From the NCBI GenBank assembly GCA_018716105.1, contig DVKH01000025.1:1-64000 (forward strand): DNA of 64,000 nt. The letters run 5' to 3'. The position numbers and the translations under genes are program-made. Positions 17,663-25,744 of the stretch are shown piece by piece. Every line of letters starts with the position of its first letter. Positions within the stretch are counted from its first letter, which is position 1. The notes under the pieces are model-generated. The model was given only the letters and a program-made list of their open reading frames with translations. It was not told the DNA's origin and searched no databases. Origin of the DNA: Candidatus Fimivivens faecavium (GTDB lineage: Bacteria; Bacillota; Clostridia; Oscillospirales; Ruminococcaceae).

Positions 17663-18544
17663 TTAATGGAACAGGGCGGAAACGACAGCCTGGAGATGAT
17701 GGTTGGAGACCACCTCGTAGATTCCGGCCACCGTGACGGCAGAGCCGAGGATGAGCGTATAGTAGGAGAAATAGCGGAGCTTTTCACCCATTACCAGCCA
17801 GCGGACCATGCCGATGGCGATGATCCCAAATACCGCGGAGGTGATGAGCCCGGCGATCAGCGCCGGGAGCGGGATCTGGAGCCCGCCGCCGACGAGTTCT
17901 TTTGCGTCCAGAAGGATTGCGCCCGCGACGGCGGGAATCCCCATGATGAATGAGAACGAAACGGCGAATTTCTGATCGAGGCCCAGCAGCAGCCCCATCG
18001 AAAGGGTCGAGCCGGAACGCGAGATCCCGGGCAGCGGGGCGACGGCCTGAGCCGCGCCGATCACAAGGGCGCCGCGATAGGACATATCCCGCGCGTTATG
18101 CCGCCCCTTGACACAGCGGTCTGCGAACATCAGGAGGACGCCGGTGACAATGAAGCAGATCCCCTCGACGATGATGTCGTTGTCCGCGGCGACTGCCCGA
18201 ACCGGGTCCTTTACCAGAAAGGTGACGCCGAGCGGCAGAAGCGAGACGATCAGAAGAAAGATCATCCTGCGCTTTGCGTTCGGGCGCTTCCAGTCGATGC
18301 GGCCGGTGAACAGGTCGCGGAGCATCGCGAAAAACTCAACAATCAGCGGCCGGATGGTCCCCCAGAAGGCAATGAAGACGGCGATCAGGGTGCCGAGATG
18401 CAGAACCAGCGAAAACAGCGCGCCGGTTTCGCCGCCCTGGCCGGTGAAATACTGATAGAGCGCGAGATGGCCCGAACTGGAAATCGGGAGAAACTCCGTG
18501 AGCCCCTGGATGATCCCCTGAATGATGGCTTCAATGATGGTCAT
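17663..18544 (-). CDS. uppP: Undecaprenyl-diphosphatase UppP (BacA)
   Basis: Dephosphorylates undecaprenyl pyrophosphate on the outer face of the membrane, recycling the lipid carrier for peptidoglycan; overproduction gives bacitracin tolerance. 293 aa from the chosen start, eight hydrophobic segments. Signature motifs are [14 protein letters not shown] (residues about 14-27) and [13 protein letters not shown] with the catalytic Ser/Arg region. The start is the ATG at 18544 with GGAGGG six bases upstream; an extended frame to 18601 adds an Arg-rich stretch without a binding site. It lies between tepA and ftsK. Confidence 0.95.
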   Translation of the reverse strand: MTIIEAIIQGIIQGLTEFLPISSSGHLALYQYFTGQGGETGALFSLVLHLGTLIAVFIAFWGTIRPLIVEFFAMLRDLFTGRIDWKRPNAKRRMIFLLIVSLLPLGVTFLVKDPVRAVAADNDIIVEGICFIVTGVLLMFADRCVKGRHNARDMSYRGALVIGAAQAVAPLPGISRSGSTLSMGLLLGLDQKFAVSFSFIMGIPAVAGAILLDAKELVGGGLQIPLPALIAGLITSAVFGIIAIGMVRWLVMGEKLRYFSYYTLILGSAVTVAGIYEVVSNHHLQAVVSALFH

Positions 18545-18605
18545 GCGTACCCTCCATATGTATCCTCCCCGAAAGCGGGGAGTCCGGCGTCCGGCCGGCA
18601 TGTTC

Positions 18606-19412
18606 TCACTTTTTCTGCTTTTTTGCCTTTCCGCCCGCGGCGCTGCGCGCCGGTTTCGCCGGCGTTTTTTCCTGCGGTCCTTCCTCTTTGCTTTCGGCCT
18701 CCTTGCGTTCCTCGATGAGGCTGTAGAGGCATTCGATCGCGTCTGAAAGGCCGCCGAGGTGGTCGATCAGCCCTTCCTCCACCGCCGCGTCTCCTTCGAG
18801 CACCGTCCCGACGTCGGTGATCAGCTCGTTGGTGTTCATCAAATACTCGCGGAACCGCTCTTCCGGCATATGCGAATTCTTGGTGATAAAGGCGATGATC
18901 CGGTCCTGCATCTTCTCAAAGTAGGAGAGGGTCTGCGGGACCCCGATGACCATCCCGTTGGTCCGGACCGGATGGATGGTCATGGTCGCGCTCGGGACGA
19001 TGAAGGACTGTTTCGCGCTGCATGCGAGCGGGACGCCGATCGAGTGCCCGCCGCCGAGCACCATCGAGACGGTGGGCTTCTTCATCCCGGCGATCAGCTC
19101 CGACAGCGCGAGGCCCGCCTCAACGTCGCCGCCGACGGTGTTGAGGATGATCAGAAGGCCCTCGATCCGCGGGTCCTGTTCCACGGCGACAAGCTGTGGA
19201 ATCACATGTTCATATTTGGTCGTTTTGTTCTGAGGCGGGAGAATATAATGCCCTTCGATCTGGCCGATGATGGTCAGGCAGTGGATGGGATATTTCCCCT
19301 CCATTGGGGTTACGGCGCCGTAGGACTGGATCTGATCGTCCTGCTTTTTCTGTTCCTCGTCCATTTGTTCCTGCTCGCCGGGTGCGCCGCTGTTCTGGTT
19401 TCGGACATTCAT
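18606..19412 (-). CDS. tepA: ClpP-family serine protease TepA
   Basis: Cytosolic ClpP/crotonase-fold peptidase of the translocation-enhancing TepA (YmfB) type, 268 aa. The N-terminal 35 residues are charged and Gln-rich. The catalytic Ser lies in [13 protein letters not shown] (about residue 134), the His in [12 protein letters not shown] (about residue 157), and the structural [10 protein letters not shown] motif at about residue 104. The C-terminal 40 residues are Lys/Ala-rich. In Bacillus, TepA is linked to processing of secreted proteins and to degradation of spore proteins during germination. Located two genes upstream of ftsK/spoIIIE as in many spore formers. ATG start, AAGGGGG upstream. 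Confidence 0.92.
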   Translation of the reverse strand: MNVRNQNSGAPGEQEQMDEEQKKQDDQIQSYGAVTPMEGKYPIHCLTIIGQIEGHYILPPQNKTTKYEHVIPQLVAVEQDPRIEGLLIILNTVGGDVEAGLALSELIAGMKKPTVSMVLGGGHSIGVPLACSAKQSFIVPSATMTIHPVRTNGMVIGVPQTLSYFEKMQDRIIAFITKNSHMPEERFREYLMNTNELITDVGTVLEGDAAVEEGLIDHLGGLSDAIECLYSLIEERKEAESKEEGPQEKTPAKPARSAAGGKAKKQKK

Positions 19413-19610
19413 CGTCTAAAATCCCCCTTGTTGGTTTCATTCAGATCAATGTTGTCCTGAAAGCCCGCCTAATATGCGCCCGGCGTCAAACCGATTCCAT
19501 TTACAATGCAGCCGGATACTGCTATTTTATTGCGCCGCCGTGGAAAATATGGTCAGATGCTGAAACAAAGCGGCCCCGAAAAACAGTGGGAAGGGCGTAT
19601 CAACCGCAAG

Positions 19611-19636
19611 CTGCGGCCGCCGTTCGGCGGCCGCAG
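19611..19636. repeat. Perfect 11-bp inverted repeat without T tract
   Basis: CTGCGGCCGCC-GTTC-GGCGGCCGCAG lies in the 250-base gap between tepA and the dCMP deaminase gene. No T run follows on either strand, so it is not a standard terminator. It may still slow or end transcription from the deaminase gene. Confidence 0.6.
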
Positions 19637-19664
19637 GCAAAAAACCTGACGCTTAGAGAAACGA

Positions 19665-20156
19665 TCAGTAGCCGGATTTGACTGTAAGGGAATCGTCGCC
19701 GAGCACCCATTGTTCATATACTTCGATAATGCGGAAATGCATTTCGTCGTCGCGGATGATCACCGTTTCGATTCCGGCGTTGATGATCATACGCTTGCAC
19801 ATAGCGCAGGCGTTCGCGTCTTTCACATATTCGCCGGTTGAAACCTCGCGCCCGACGAGATAGAGCGTTGCGCCGAGCATGTCGGCGCGGGCCGCGTGAA
19901 TGATGGCGTTCATTTCGGCGTGGACCGAACGGCAGAGCTCATACCGCTCGCCGCGCGGGACGTTGTGTTTTTCCCGGGTGCAGACGCCGAGGTCGGAGCA
20001 GTTTTGCCGTCCGCGCGGCGCGCCGACATACCCGGTGGAGATGATCTGATCGTTTTTGACGATAATCGCCCCGAAGTTTCGGCGCAGGCAGGTTCCGCGC
20101 TTTGCAACCGTTTCGGCGATATCCAGATAATAGTTTATTTTATCGCGTCGTTCCAT
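19665..20156 (-). CDS. Deoxycytidylate deaminase (ComEB type)
   Basis: Deaminates dCMP to dUMP, feeding thymidylate synthesis. 163 aa from the chosen start. Zinc site: SVHAEMNAIIHAA (His and catalytic Glu, about residue 77) and CAMCKRMIINAG (two Cys, about residue 112). Additional Cys/His residues (CLRRNF, CSDLGVCTREKH) match the second zinc site of the bacterial dCMP deaminase/ComEB group. The start is the ATG at 20156 with GGAGG seven bases upstream; the 36 residues further upstream are not conserved. A good promoter lies at 20208-20236. Confidence 0.93.
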   Translation of the reverse strand: MERRDKINYYLDIAETVAKRGTCLRRNFGAIIVKNDQIISTGYVGAPRGRQNCSDLGVCTREKHNVPRGERYELCRSVHAEMNAIIHAARADMLGATLYLVGREVSTGEYVKDANACAMCKRMIINAGIETVIIRDDEMHFRIIEVYEQWVLGDDSLTVKSGY

Positions 20157-20207
20157 AGAAATCCTCCAGGACAGATGTAGTTTGCACTTTACGCAACAGC
20201 TACCATA

Positions 20208-20236
20208 ACTATAAAATAAATCGGCGGCCGTTGCAA
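20208..20236 (-). promoter_or_regulatory. SigA-type promoter of the dCMP deaminase gene
   Basis: On the minus strand: TTGCAA (20231-20236), 17 bp, TATAGT (20208-20213). Confidence 0.6.
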
Positions 20237-20367
20237 GCAGAAATGAAACCCGGGCGGCGCTCAAACGGAAAAGATCTCAGAAAAAATCCATCGGCTCCAC
20301 CTCAAATGAAAGGCATTTATGGTACAATATGAATGAAGAACGACGTTAAAAAGATGGGAGTAATTTC

Positions 20368-21216
20368 ATGGTTCTGACCGATATTTCCGTGATCAAAAGC
20401 CTTCTGGCGCGGCACGGCTTTACGTTTTCAAAGGCGATGGGGCAGAATTTTCTGATCAATCCTTCGGTGTGCCCGCGGATGGCGGAGGAGGGCGGGGCGG
20501 AGAAGGGAACCGGCGTCCTCGAAATCGGGCCGGGCATCGGGGTTTTAACCGCCCAGCTCGCGCGGAGGGCGGAAAAGGTCGCTGCGGTCGAACTCGACGG
20601 ACGGCTGCTTCCGATTCTCGCAGAGACGCTGTCGGAATTCCAGAACGTCGAGATCATCCACGGCGACGTTTTAAAGCTCGACCTCGCCGGATTGATCGAA
20701 AGCCGCTTTTCCGGCCTTCGCTGCGTGGTCTGCGCGAACCTGCCGTACTACATCACGACTCCGATCCTCATGGCGCTTCTTGAGAGGCGCCTGCCGATTG
20801 AATCGATCACCGTCATGGTCCAGCGCGAGGCGGCCGGCCGGCTCTGCGCCCGTCCGGGGGAGCGGGAATGCGGCGCGGTTTCAGCCGCTGTGTGGTATTA
20901 TTCTGTGCCCCAAAAGCTTTTTCCGGTGTCGCGGGGATCGTTCCTCCCTGCGCCGGAGGTCGATTCCTCAGTGATCCGCTTGGATGTGAGAAAGGAGCCG
21001 CCGGTGCGCCCGGCGGACGAAGCGAGGATGTTTCAGGTTGTCAAAGCCGCCTTTTCCCAGAGGCGCAAAACGGCGGCGAACGCGCTTTCCGCCGGCCTTG
21101 GCCTCCCAAAAGCGGAGATCCTCTCCCTATTTTCAGCGATGGGCATTGCGCAGGATGTCCGTGCGGAGCGGATGACTCTCCAGAATTTTTCCGATCTGTC
21201 CGACCTTCTCGGCTAA
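20368..21216 (+). CDS. rsmA: 16S rRNA dimethyladenosine transferase RsmA (KsgA)
   Basis: Dimethylates two adjacent adenosines near the 3' end of 16S rRNA using S-adenosylmethionine, a late ribosome-assembly checkpoint. 282 aa. Conserved features: GQNFLINPSV near the N-terminus, SAM motif I VLEIGPGIGVLT (residues about 50-61), acidic motif II AVELDGRLLP, and catalytic NLPYYITTPI (about residue 125). The C-terminal domain begins near QRRKTAANALS. ATG start with GGGAG upstream; a TACAAT -10 box lies about 40 bases upstream. Single gene, convergent with rex. Confidence 0.96.
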   Translation: MVLTDISVIKSLLARHGFTFSKAMGQNFLINPSVCPRMAEEGGAEKGTGVLEIGPGIGVLTAQLARRAEKVAAVELDGRLLPILAETLSEFQNVEIIHGDVLKLDLAGLIESRFSGLRCVVCANLPYYITTPILMALLERRLPIESITVMVQREAAGRLCARPGERECGAVSAAVWYYSVPQKLFPVSRGSFLPAPEVDSSVIRLDVRKEPPVRPADEARMFQVVKAAFSQRRKTAANALSAGLGLPKAEILSLFSAMGIAQDVRAERMTLQNFSDLSDLLG

Positions 21217-21233
21217 GGGGAAAATAAAATAGA

Positions 21234-21250
21234 CCGGCGTTTGGCGCCGG
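21234..21250 (-). terminator. Terminator of rex
   Basis: CCGGCG-TTTGG-CGCCGG between convergent rsmA and rex. On the minus strand it is followed by a T-rich tract (TCTATTTTATTTT). Confidence 0.7.
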
Positions 21251-21268
21251 CCCGATGTCAGGATGCGG

Positions 21269-21922
21269 TTACGATTTTTGTTTTTCCTTCTGGTCGTTGA
21301 TCTGGTAACAGAGCGCCATCAGTCCGTCGACCAGCTGGGTGTTCTCGACGATTACCTCCGGATGGTCGAGCGAGAAATCGTAGTGGGAAAAGTTCCAGAA
21401 CGCGCCGACGCCGCAGGCGATCAGCTGGTCCACAATGGATTTGACGTCATCTTTCGGGATGCAGAGGATTGCGACGTTCGGAAGGCATACGCTGCAATAA
21501 TCCGCGATGGTGGCGATATCCCGTACCATAAGGCCCGAGATGCTGCTTCCGATCACCTGCGGGTTTTTATCAAAGATGGCGGTCAGATGGAAGCCGCCCA
21601 TTTCAAAATCGATGTGGTTTGCAAACGCACGGCCGAGGTTGCCCGCGCCGATCAGAATTGCGCGAAAGTTCTGGTCAAGGCCCAGGATTTTATGGATCTC
21701 CGCATGCAGGACGGCGACGTTATAGCCGTATCCCTGCTGACCAAATCCGCCGAAGCAGTTGAGATCCTGGCGGATCTGCGACGCGGTGAGCCCCATCATC
21801 TGCGCAAGGTCTTTGGAGGAGGTCCGGTTCACCCCTTTCTCCAGAAGTTCGCCAAGAAAGCGGTAGTAACGGGGCAGCCTGCGGATAACGGCAAACGATA
21901 CATACTGGTGGTTTTTAGCCAT
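21269..21922 (-). CDS. rex: Redox-sensing transcriptional repressor Rex
   Basis: Senses the NADH/NAD+ ratio and represses fermentation and related genes when NADH is low. 217 aa from the chosen start. An N-terminal winged helix (SSKDLAQMMGLTASQIRQDL, residues about 33-52, then GGFGQQGYGYNV) is followed by a Rossmann domain with ILIGAGNLGRAFANH (about residue 90) and a C-terminal swapped helix. The start is the third in-frame ATG (MAKNHQYVSF) with GGAGG eight bases upstream; longer frames run into the repeat element. The predicted promoter is about 450 bases upstream, giving an unusually long leader. Confidence 0.95.
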   Translation of the reverse strand: MAKNHQYVSFAVIRRLPRYYRFLGELLEKGVNRTSSKDLAQMMGLTASQIRQDLNCFGGFGQQGYGYNVAVLHAEIHKILGLDQNFRAILIGAGNLGRAFANHIDFEMGGFHLTAIFDKNPQVIGSSISGLMVRDIATIADYCSVCLPNVAILCIPKDDVKSIVDQLIACGVGAFWNFSHYDFSLDHPEVIVENTQLVDGLMALCYQINDQKEKQKS

Positions 21923-22059
21923 TCCCATTTCCTCCATGCGGACGCGCTCCCGCGTCCATGAAAGCCCAAGTGAAACAGAGCGTTCCCAAACCGTTGGAAA
22001 CGCTTCCCGCCGCAAATTGGACGGCGGAAAATCAGAGCGGTGTTTGCTGCGGTTCTGCG

Positions 22060-22229
22060 CCATATCCGAAAAGCGCAAAAGCAGTCTCCCTGCCGCGCCA
22101 GCGGGGGAACCCGGCGGCAGCCGGGTGGATCTGGCAGCCTCAGCGCAGCGCACGGGAAAGCCCGCGCCTGTCCTGCCGATGTCGGAAGAATTGTCCCTTG
22201 AGGCCAATTCACTGCGTTTATGATGCCGT
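22060..22229 (-). repeat. Dispersed repeat copy B (in the rex leader)
   Basis: About 170 bp that match, on the opposite strand, the element at 59923-60091. Shared blocks in the same order: ATCATAANCGCAGTGAATTGG, GCGCTGCGCT, TCCACCCGGCTGC, CCGGGTT, CCGCTGGCGCGGC and finally GATATGG. The middle is more divergent. No open frame is conserved, so this looks like a non-coding mobile or RNA-type element. Confidence 0.7.
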
Positions 22230-22376
22230 TATCGTCAGGCCCGTTTTGGCCCGCGCTGCAAAAACGGCGTACGAACCGGCACTGCCGGTTCGGGACCGGC
22301 CCGCATCGCAAGATGCCGCGGTGCGGCATTGAACCGCCAAAGGCAGAGAAACAGCGGCGCTGTTTTCCTTGCGGAT

Positions 22377-22404
22377 ATTATACCATATCCATATAAAGTG
22401 TCAA
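22377..22404 (-). promoter_or_regulatory. SigA-type promoter reading towards rex
   Basis: On the minus strand: TTGACA (22399-22404), 16 bp, TATAAT (22377-22382). No gene lies between this and rex. The transcript would carry repeat copy B in a leader of about 450 nt. Confidence 0.7.
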
Positions 22405-22516
22405 TCTTAACCGATTTTTTATCAGACGCAGAAAAACCGCCCATTATTGGAACCTTTATTTTAGAAACATGAATTGTTCACAGAAAACCGGTATGATAAA
22501 AAAAGGAGGTGGAGCC

Positions 22517-22975
22517 ATGACCAGTTTTCCGGTCGAGGCGATTGATAAAACGGCTGCTCCAGCCCGTTCGTTGACCGTGGTCTGCGTCACCGATCAGATG
22601 AGGTGCGACCGCATCATCAAAGCGGGGAAACTCTTGTGCGAGCTGACGGGATCGGAGCTTTCGGTGATCAATGTCTCGAGGACCGGCCAGATGCAGGACC
22701 CGGAGTCTATTGAGTATTTGTATAAGGTCTCGAGCCAGAACGGCGCTGTGATGACCGTGATCTATGCTGACGACGTCGCGAAAGCGATTATCAAATATAT
22801 TAAAGAAAACAAGGTTTCCTATGTTCTCACCGGTATTCCCGGCGACGATGACTCGGTTATCAACAGGATCTGGAGCCGGTTTACGCACATCACATTCTTT
22901 ATGGTGGAACAAAATGGAGAACTGCACGAGGTGCTACACCCGGCGAGGGCCGCTATGGCGCTGCGCCAGGGTTGA
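22517..22975 (+). CDS. Universal-stress-protein-like protein
   Basis: 152 aa cytosolic protein with a Usp/KdpD-like alpha/beta fold. The first strand is SLTVVCVTDQMRCDRIIKAG (about residues 17-36), then LSVINVSRTG, and IKYIKENKVSYVLTGIPGDD. The last segment sits where Usp proteins carry the ATP-binding GxxGxx loop, but the glycines are not canonical here, so nucleotide binding is doubtful. ATG start with AAGGAGGT eight bases upstream. Single gene followed by a strong bidirectional terminator shared with rny. Exact role unknown. Confidence 0.75.
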   Translation: MTSFPVEAIDKTAAPARSLTVVCVTDQMRCDRIIKAGKLLCELTGSELSVINVSRTGQMQDPESIEYLYKVSSQNGAVMTVIYADDVAKAIIKYIKENKVSYVLTGIPGDDDSVINRIWSRFTHITFFMVEQNGELHEVLHPARAAMALRQG

Positions 22976-23032
22976 TCCGCACTGCTGGCGATATCCTCAC
23001 TGCCGCCCACATCGGCAGTTTTAATCCCCCAA

Positions 23033-23069
23033 CAGAAAACCGCCGTCCCGATAGGGCGGCGGTTTTCTG
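23033..23069. terminator. Bidirectional terminator between the Usp-like gene and rny
   Basis: A stem of about 16 bp (CAGAAAACCGCCG and complement) with A and T tracts on both sides, between convergent genes. Confidence 0.88.
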
Positions 23070-23085
23070 TGCTTTTATCGCTTAC

Positions 23086-24627
23086 TTATTTTGCAAACTC
23101 AATTGCCCTGGTCTCGCGGACCACATGAACTTTGATCTGTCCGGGGTAATCGAGCTCGTTTTCAATTTTTTTGACAATCTCTCTCGCAACAATTACCATC
23201 TGGTCGTCGCTGACCAGTTCGGGCCTCAGGATGACGCGGACTTCCCGTCCGGCCTGAATAGCGAAGCATTTTTCTACGCCCTCAAACGAATTGGCGATTT
23301 CCTCGAGTTTTTCGAGGCGCTTGATATAATTCTCAAGGTTTTCGCGCCGTGCGCCCGGCCTGGCGGCCGAGATCGCGTCGGCGGCCTGGATGATGCAGGC
23401 GACGATGGTTCTCGCTTCGACGTCGTTGTGGTGCGCTTCGATCGCGTGGATGACGTCGGGGGATTCCTTGTATTTCTTTGCGATGTCCACGCCGATGGCC
23501 ACATGGGAACCTTCCACCTCGTGGGTCATGGACTTGCCGATGTCATGCAGCAGACCGGCGCGTTTTGCCAGCGTCACGTCCGCTCCGATTTCGGCGGCGA
23601 TTATGCCGGCGATGTACGAAACTTCGACTGAATGCTGAAGCACGTTCTGTCCGTAGCTGGACCGGTATCTCATACGGCCCAACAGGCGGATGAGGTCGGG
23701 GTGCATGTTGCCGACGCCGGTTTCGAGCACGGCGCGTTCGCCATCCTGCTTGATTTTGGCCTCGACCTCGCGGCGGGCCTTTTCGACCATCTCCTCAATA
23801 CGGGCGGGGTGAATCCGGCCGTCCTGGATCAGGCGTTCGAGCGCGATTCTCGCGATTTCACGCTTGACCGCGTCATGGGAGGAGAGGGTGATCGCCTCCG
23901 GCGTGTCGTCGATGATCAGGTCGACTCCGGTCAGGGTCTCGAGCGCCCGGATGTTCCGGCCCTCGCGGCCGATGATCCGGCCCTTCATCTCGTCGTTCGG
24001 CAGCGGAACGACCGAAACGGTCGCCTCCACCACATGTTCGGCGGCGCAGCGCTGGATGGCCAGCGAGATGATTTGGCGCGCCTTCTGATCGGATTCTTCC
24101 TTCAGGCGGGCCTCCATCTGGGTGATGCGCAGGGCCTTTTCGTGGGTGAGTTCGTTTTCAAGGTTTGCAAGGAGATACTCTTTGGCCTGTTCGGTGGTAT
24201 AGCCGGAGATTTTCTCAAGCATTTCGAACTGATGCTTTTTGATCTGTTCCGCTTCGCTGAGTTTGTCGTCCGCGTCCTGAAGTTTTTGCTGAAGGGCTTC
24301 TTCCTTCTTTTCGAGGTTGTCGATCTTTTTGTCGATCGTCTCCTCCTTATGCTGAACCCTGCGTTCGAGGCGGCTGACTTCGGTCCGGCGTTCTTTGATT
24401 TCGCGTTCTGCTTCGGTTTTGAGTTTGAACGCTTCGTCCTTTGCTTCTACAAGCGCTTCCTTTTTCTTGCCCTCAGCGGTTTTTACCGCTTCGCTGACAA
24501 TCCGGGTTGCTTCCGCTTCCGCGTTGCCAAGTTGCTGTTCGGCAGATTTTTTTCTATAATGAATGCCCAATGGAAAGGCGATTACAGCACCAACAGCAAG
24601 TCCGATCATACCATAAATAAAATCCAT
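23086..24627 (-). CDS. rny: Ribonuclease Y
   Basis: Membrane-anchored endoribonuclease that starts mRNA decay in Firmicutes. 513 aa. An N-terminal anchor ([19 protein letters not shown], residues 3-21) is followed by a coiled coil rich in Glu/Lys (about 25-200), a KH domain with [15 protein letters not shown] (about residue 215), and an HD domain ([10 protein letters not shown], then [12 protein letters not shown], about residue 360). The start is the ATG giving MDFIYGM, as in homologues; AAGGAG lies about 14 bases upstream, slightly far. Promoter at 24686-24714. Confidence 0.96.
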   Translation of the reverse strand: MDFIYGMIGLAVGAVIAFPLGIHYRKKSAEQQLGNAEAEATRIVSEAVKTAEGKKKEALVEAKDEAFKLKTEAEREIKERRTEVSRLERRVQHKEETIDKKIDNLEKKEEALQQKLQDADDKLSEAEQIKKHQFEMLEKISGYTTEQAKEYLLANLENELTHEKALRITQMEARLKEESDQKARQIISLAIQRCAAEHVVEATVSVVPLPNDEMKGRIIGREGRNIRALETLTGVDLIIDDTPEAITLSSHDAVKREIARIALERLIQDGRIHPARIEEMVEKARREVEAKIKQDGERAVLETGVGNMHPDLIRLLGRMRYRSSYGQNVLQHSVEVSYIAGIIAAEIGADVTLAKRAGLLHDIGKSMTHEVEGSHVAIGVDIAKKYKESPDVIHAIEAHHNDVEARTIVACIIQAADAISAARPGARRENLENYIKRLEKLEEIANSFEGVEKCFAIQAGREVRVILRPELVSDDQMVIVAREIVKKIENELDYPGQIKVHVVRETRAIEFAK

Positions 24628-24685
24628 ATGAGAATTGCTCACTCCTTTCTTCTGATTCCACGATTGGCATCGTGTGTTGATAAAT

Positions 24686-24714
24686 ATTTTACATTTAACG
24701 GAACACGATGTCAA
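24686..24714 (-). promoter_or_regulatory. SigA-type promoter of rny
   Basis: On the minus strand: TTGACA (24709-24714), 17 bp, TAAAAT (24686-24691). The leader is about 55 nt. Confidence 0.7.
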
Positions 24715-24814
24715 GGAAAGAAATCAAAGTTTGACAAGATCGGACCGGTATGTTGGTTTACTTTTTATTCAATAAGTCAAATAACGGATGGAAAAGTTCC
24801 AAAATTGAAACGGA

Positions 24815-25010
24815 AAGAGAGAGGCCGGCGAGGCTGGAACCGGCCTGGGGGCCGTCCCCGGGATCGCCGCCTGGTAGAGCGGGAACCGCTTGGCCCAATA
24901 GGGACGGCAAAAGGCCGCCGCTTGGGCTGCGCCGCGGGTCCGATGATGGCGCCGGGCGGAACCGTATCGAGAGTAAGCCTCACCCCAGGAGCTTAGGGGC
25001 GGGGCTTTTT
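24815..25010 (+). ncRNA. Candidate structured RNA of unknown class
   Basis: Within the 1.1-kb gap between rny and the M23 gene, several stems nest in about 190 nt: AGGCCGG (24822-24828) with CCGGCCT (24840-24846); GCCGTCCC (24851-24858) with GGGACGGC (24901-24908), enclosing the hairpin AGCGG-GAA-CCGCT (24878-24890); and a terminator-like hairpin with a T5 tail at 24975-25010. No frame here looks like protein. A TTGACA lies at 24731-24736, but no good -10 follows. I could not match it to 6S, tmRNA, SRP, RNase P or a riboswitch. GC-rich DNA folds easily, so this is tentative. Confidence 0.35.
24975..25010 (+). terminator. Terminator-like hairpin in the rny-M23 gap
   Basis: AAGCCTCACCCC pairs imperfectly with GGGGCGGGGCTT and is followed by TTTTTG. 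It has no protein gene upstream on this strand. Confidence 0.5.
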
Positions 25011-25349
25011 GCGTCTCAATTATAATTGCAGATATTGCCGTCGGGGTGAAAAGCCGCTTAAAATTACGACCAGGCGGGTTTGAGCCAGCGGCAGCCGAAA
25101 TCTGAAGAGCTTCGGGATGGCCCCTGTTTGATGCGTCATGAGAGGGTGACAGGGGCCTTATGTGCAATCGAAGACGCAGACGGCTTCGGTATCAAAGTTT
25201 AATGAGCCTGTGCGTAAAAATATCGGCGACAAGGCGAATGAAAGCGAAAACCGCGGAATTATGGGATCAGGGCGCGGATCAAGCTTCGAACATCCCGCGC
25301 CAGACCGGCGTGTGGTTTAGCCCCGATCGAATTTCGTCAATTTGCGCGG

Positions 25350-25379
25350 TTGACAAACTGGTTACCGATTGTGTACAAT
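25350..25379 (+). promoter_or_regulatory. SigA-type promoter upstream of the M23 gene
   Basis: TTGACA (25350-25355), 18 bp, TACAAT (25374-25379). A second, weaker candidate is TTGTGA-N16-TATAAT (25597-25624). From the first, the leader to the M23 gene would be about 360 nt. Confidence 0.6.
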
Positions 25380-25489
25380 ACCACTGGCAACCGGATGAAA
25401 ACAGACTAAAAAAACGCTGGTTTGCGAACCGGGAAATTCCAGAGTGAAGGAATCTGTAACCATTTGTAATGATTTGAGGACAGACACCC

Positions 25490-25528
25490 TTGCCAAAAAT
25501 GGCGCCGGTTTTGTGCTGTTTTTGGCAA
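25490..25528 (+). repeat. Inverted repeat in the M23 gene leader
   Basis: A perfect 10-bp stem TTGCCAAAAA (25490-25499) with TTTTTGGCAA (25519-25528) and a loop of 19. It lies between the two candidate promoters. The stem is partly T-rich but no T tract follows, so attenuation is possible but unproven. Confidence 0.5.
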
Positions 25529-25744
25529 TAATGCCTTCAAAATGTGTGAAAATAAGAAAAGTTTATGAATTCTTGTCTATAATACGCTCCAAATGGTTGT
25601 GATTGGACAAAAAGGTGATATAATATTGGTTAACAGCAAAGGGTTGCATGGCGCCCGCTGAAATCAATTTGTCATTTTTGATTGTTTCTCGATATTTTGA
25701 TCTAATCCACCTGCGGGACATATTGTTTCGCTTTGGGAAAGGGG

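Noticed and set aside
22469..22520. Rex operator near the TTGTTCACAG sequence upstream of the Usp-like gene
   Set aside because: Only a half-site; the paired arm of a Rex box is missing.
25119..25157. GGCCCCTGT ... ACAGGGGCC stem as a terminator
   Set aside because: 9-bp stem with a 21-base loop and no T tract after it.
24777..25167. Minus-strand frames over the candidate structured RNA
   Set aside because: Pro/Arg-rich, no binding site and no family resemblance.
25160..25447. 95-codon frame in the rny-M23 gap
   Set aside because: Arg-rich start, no binding site, overlaps a good promoter; treated as non-coding.
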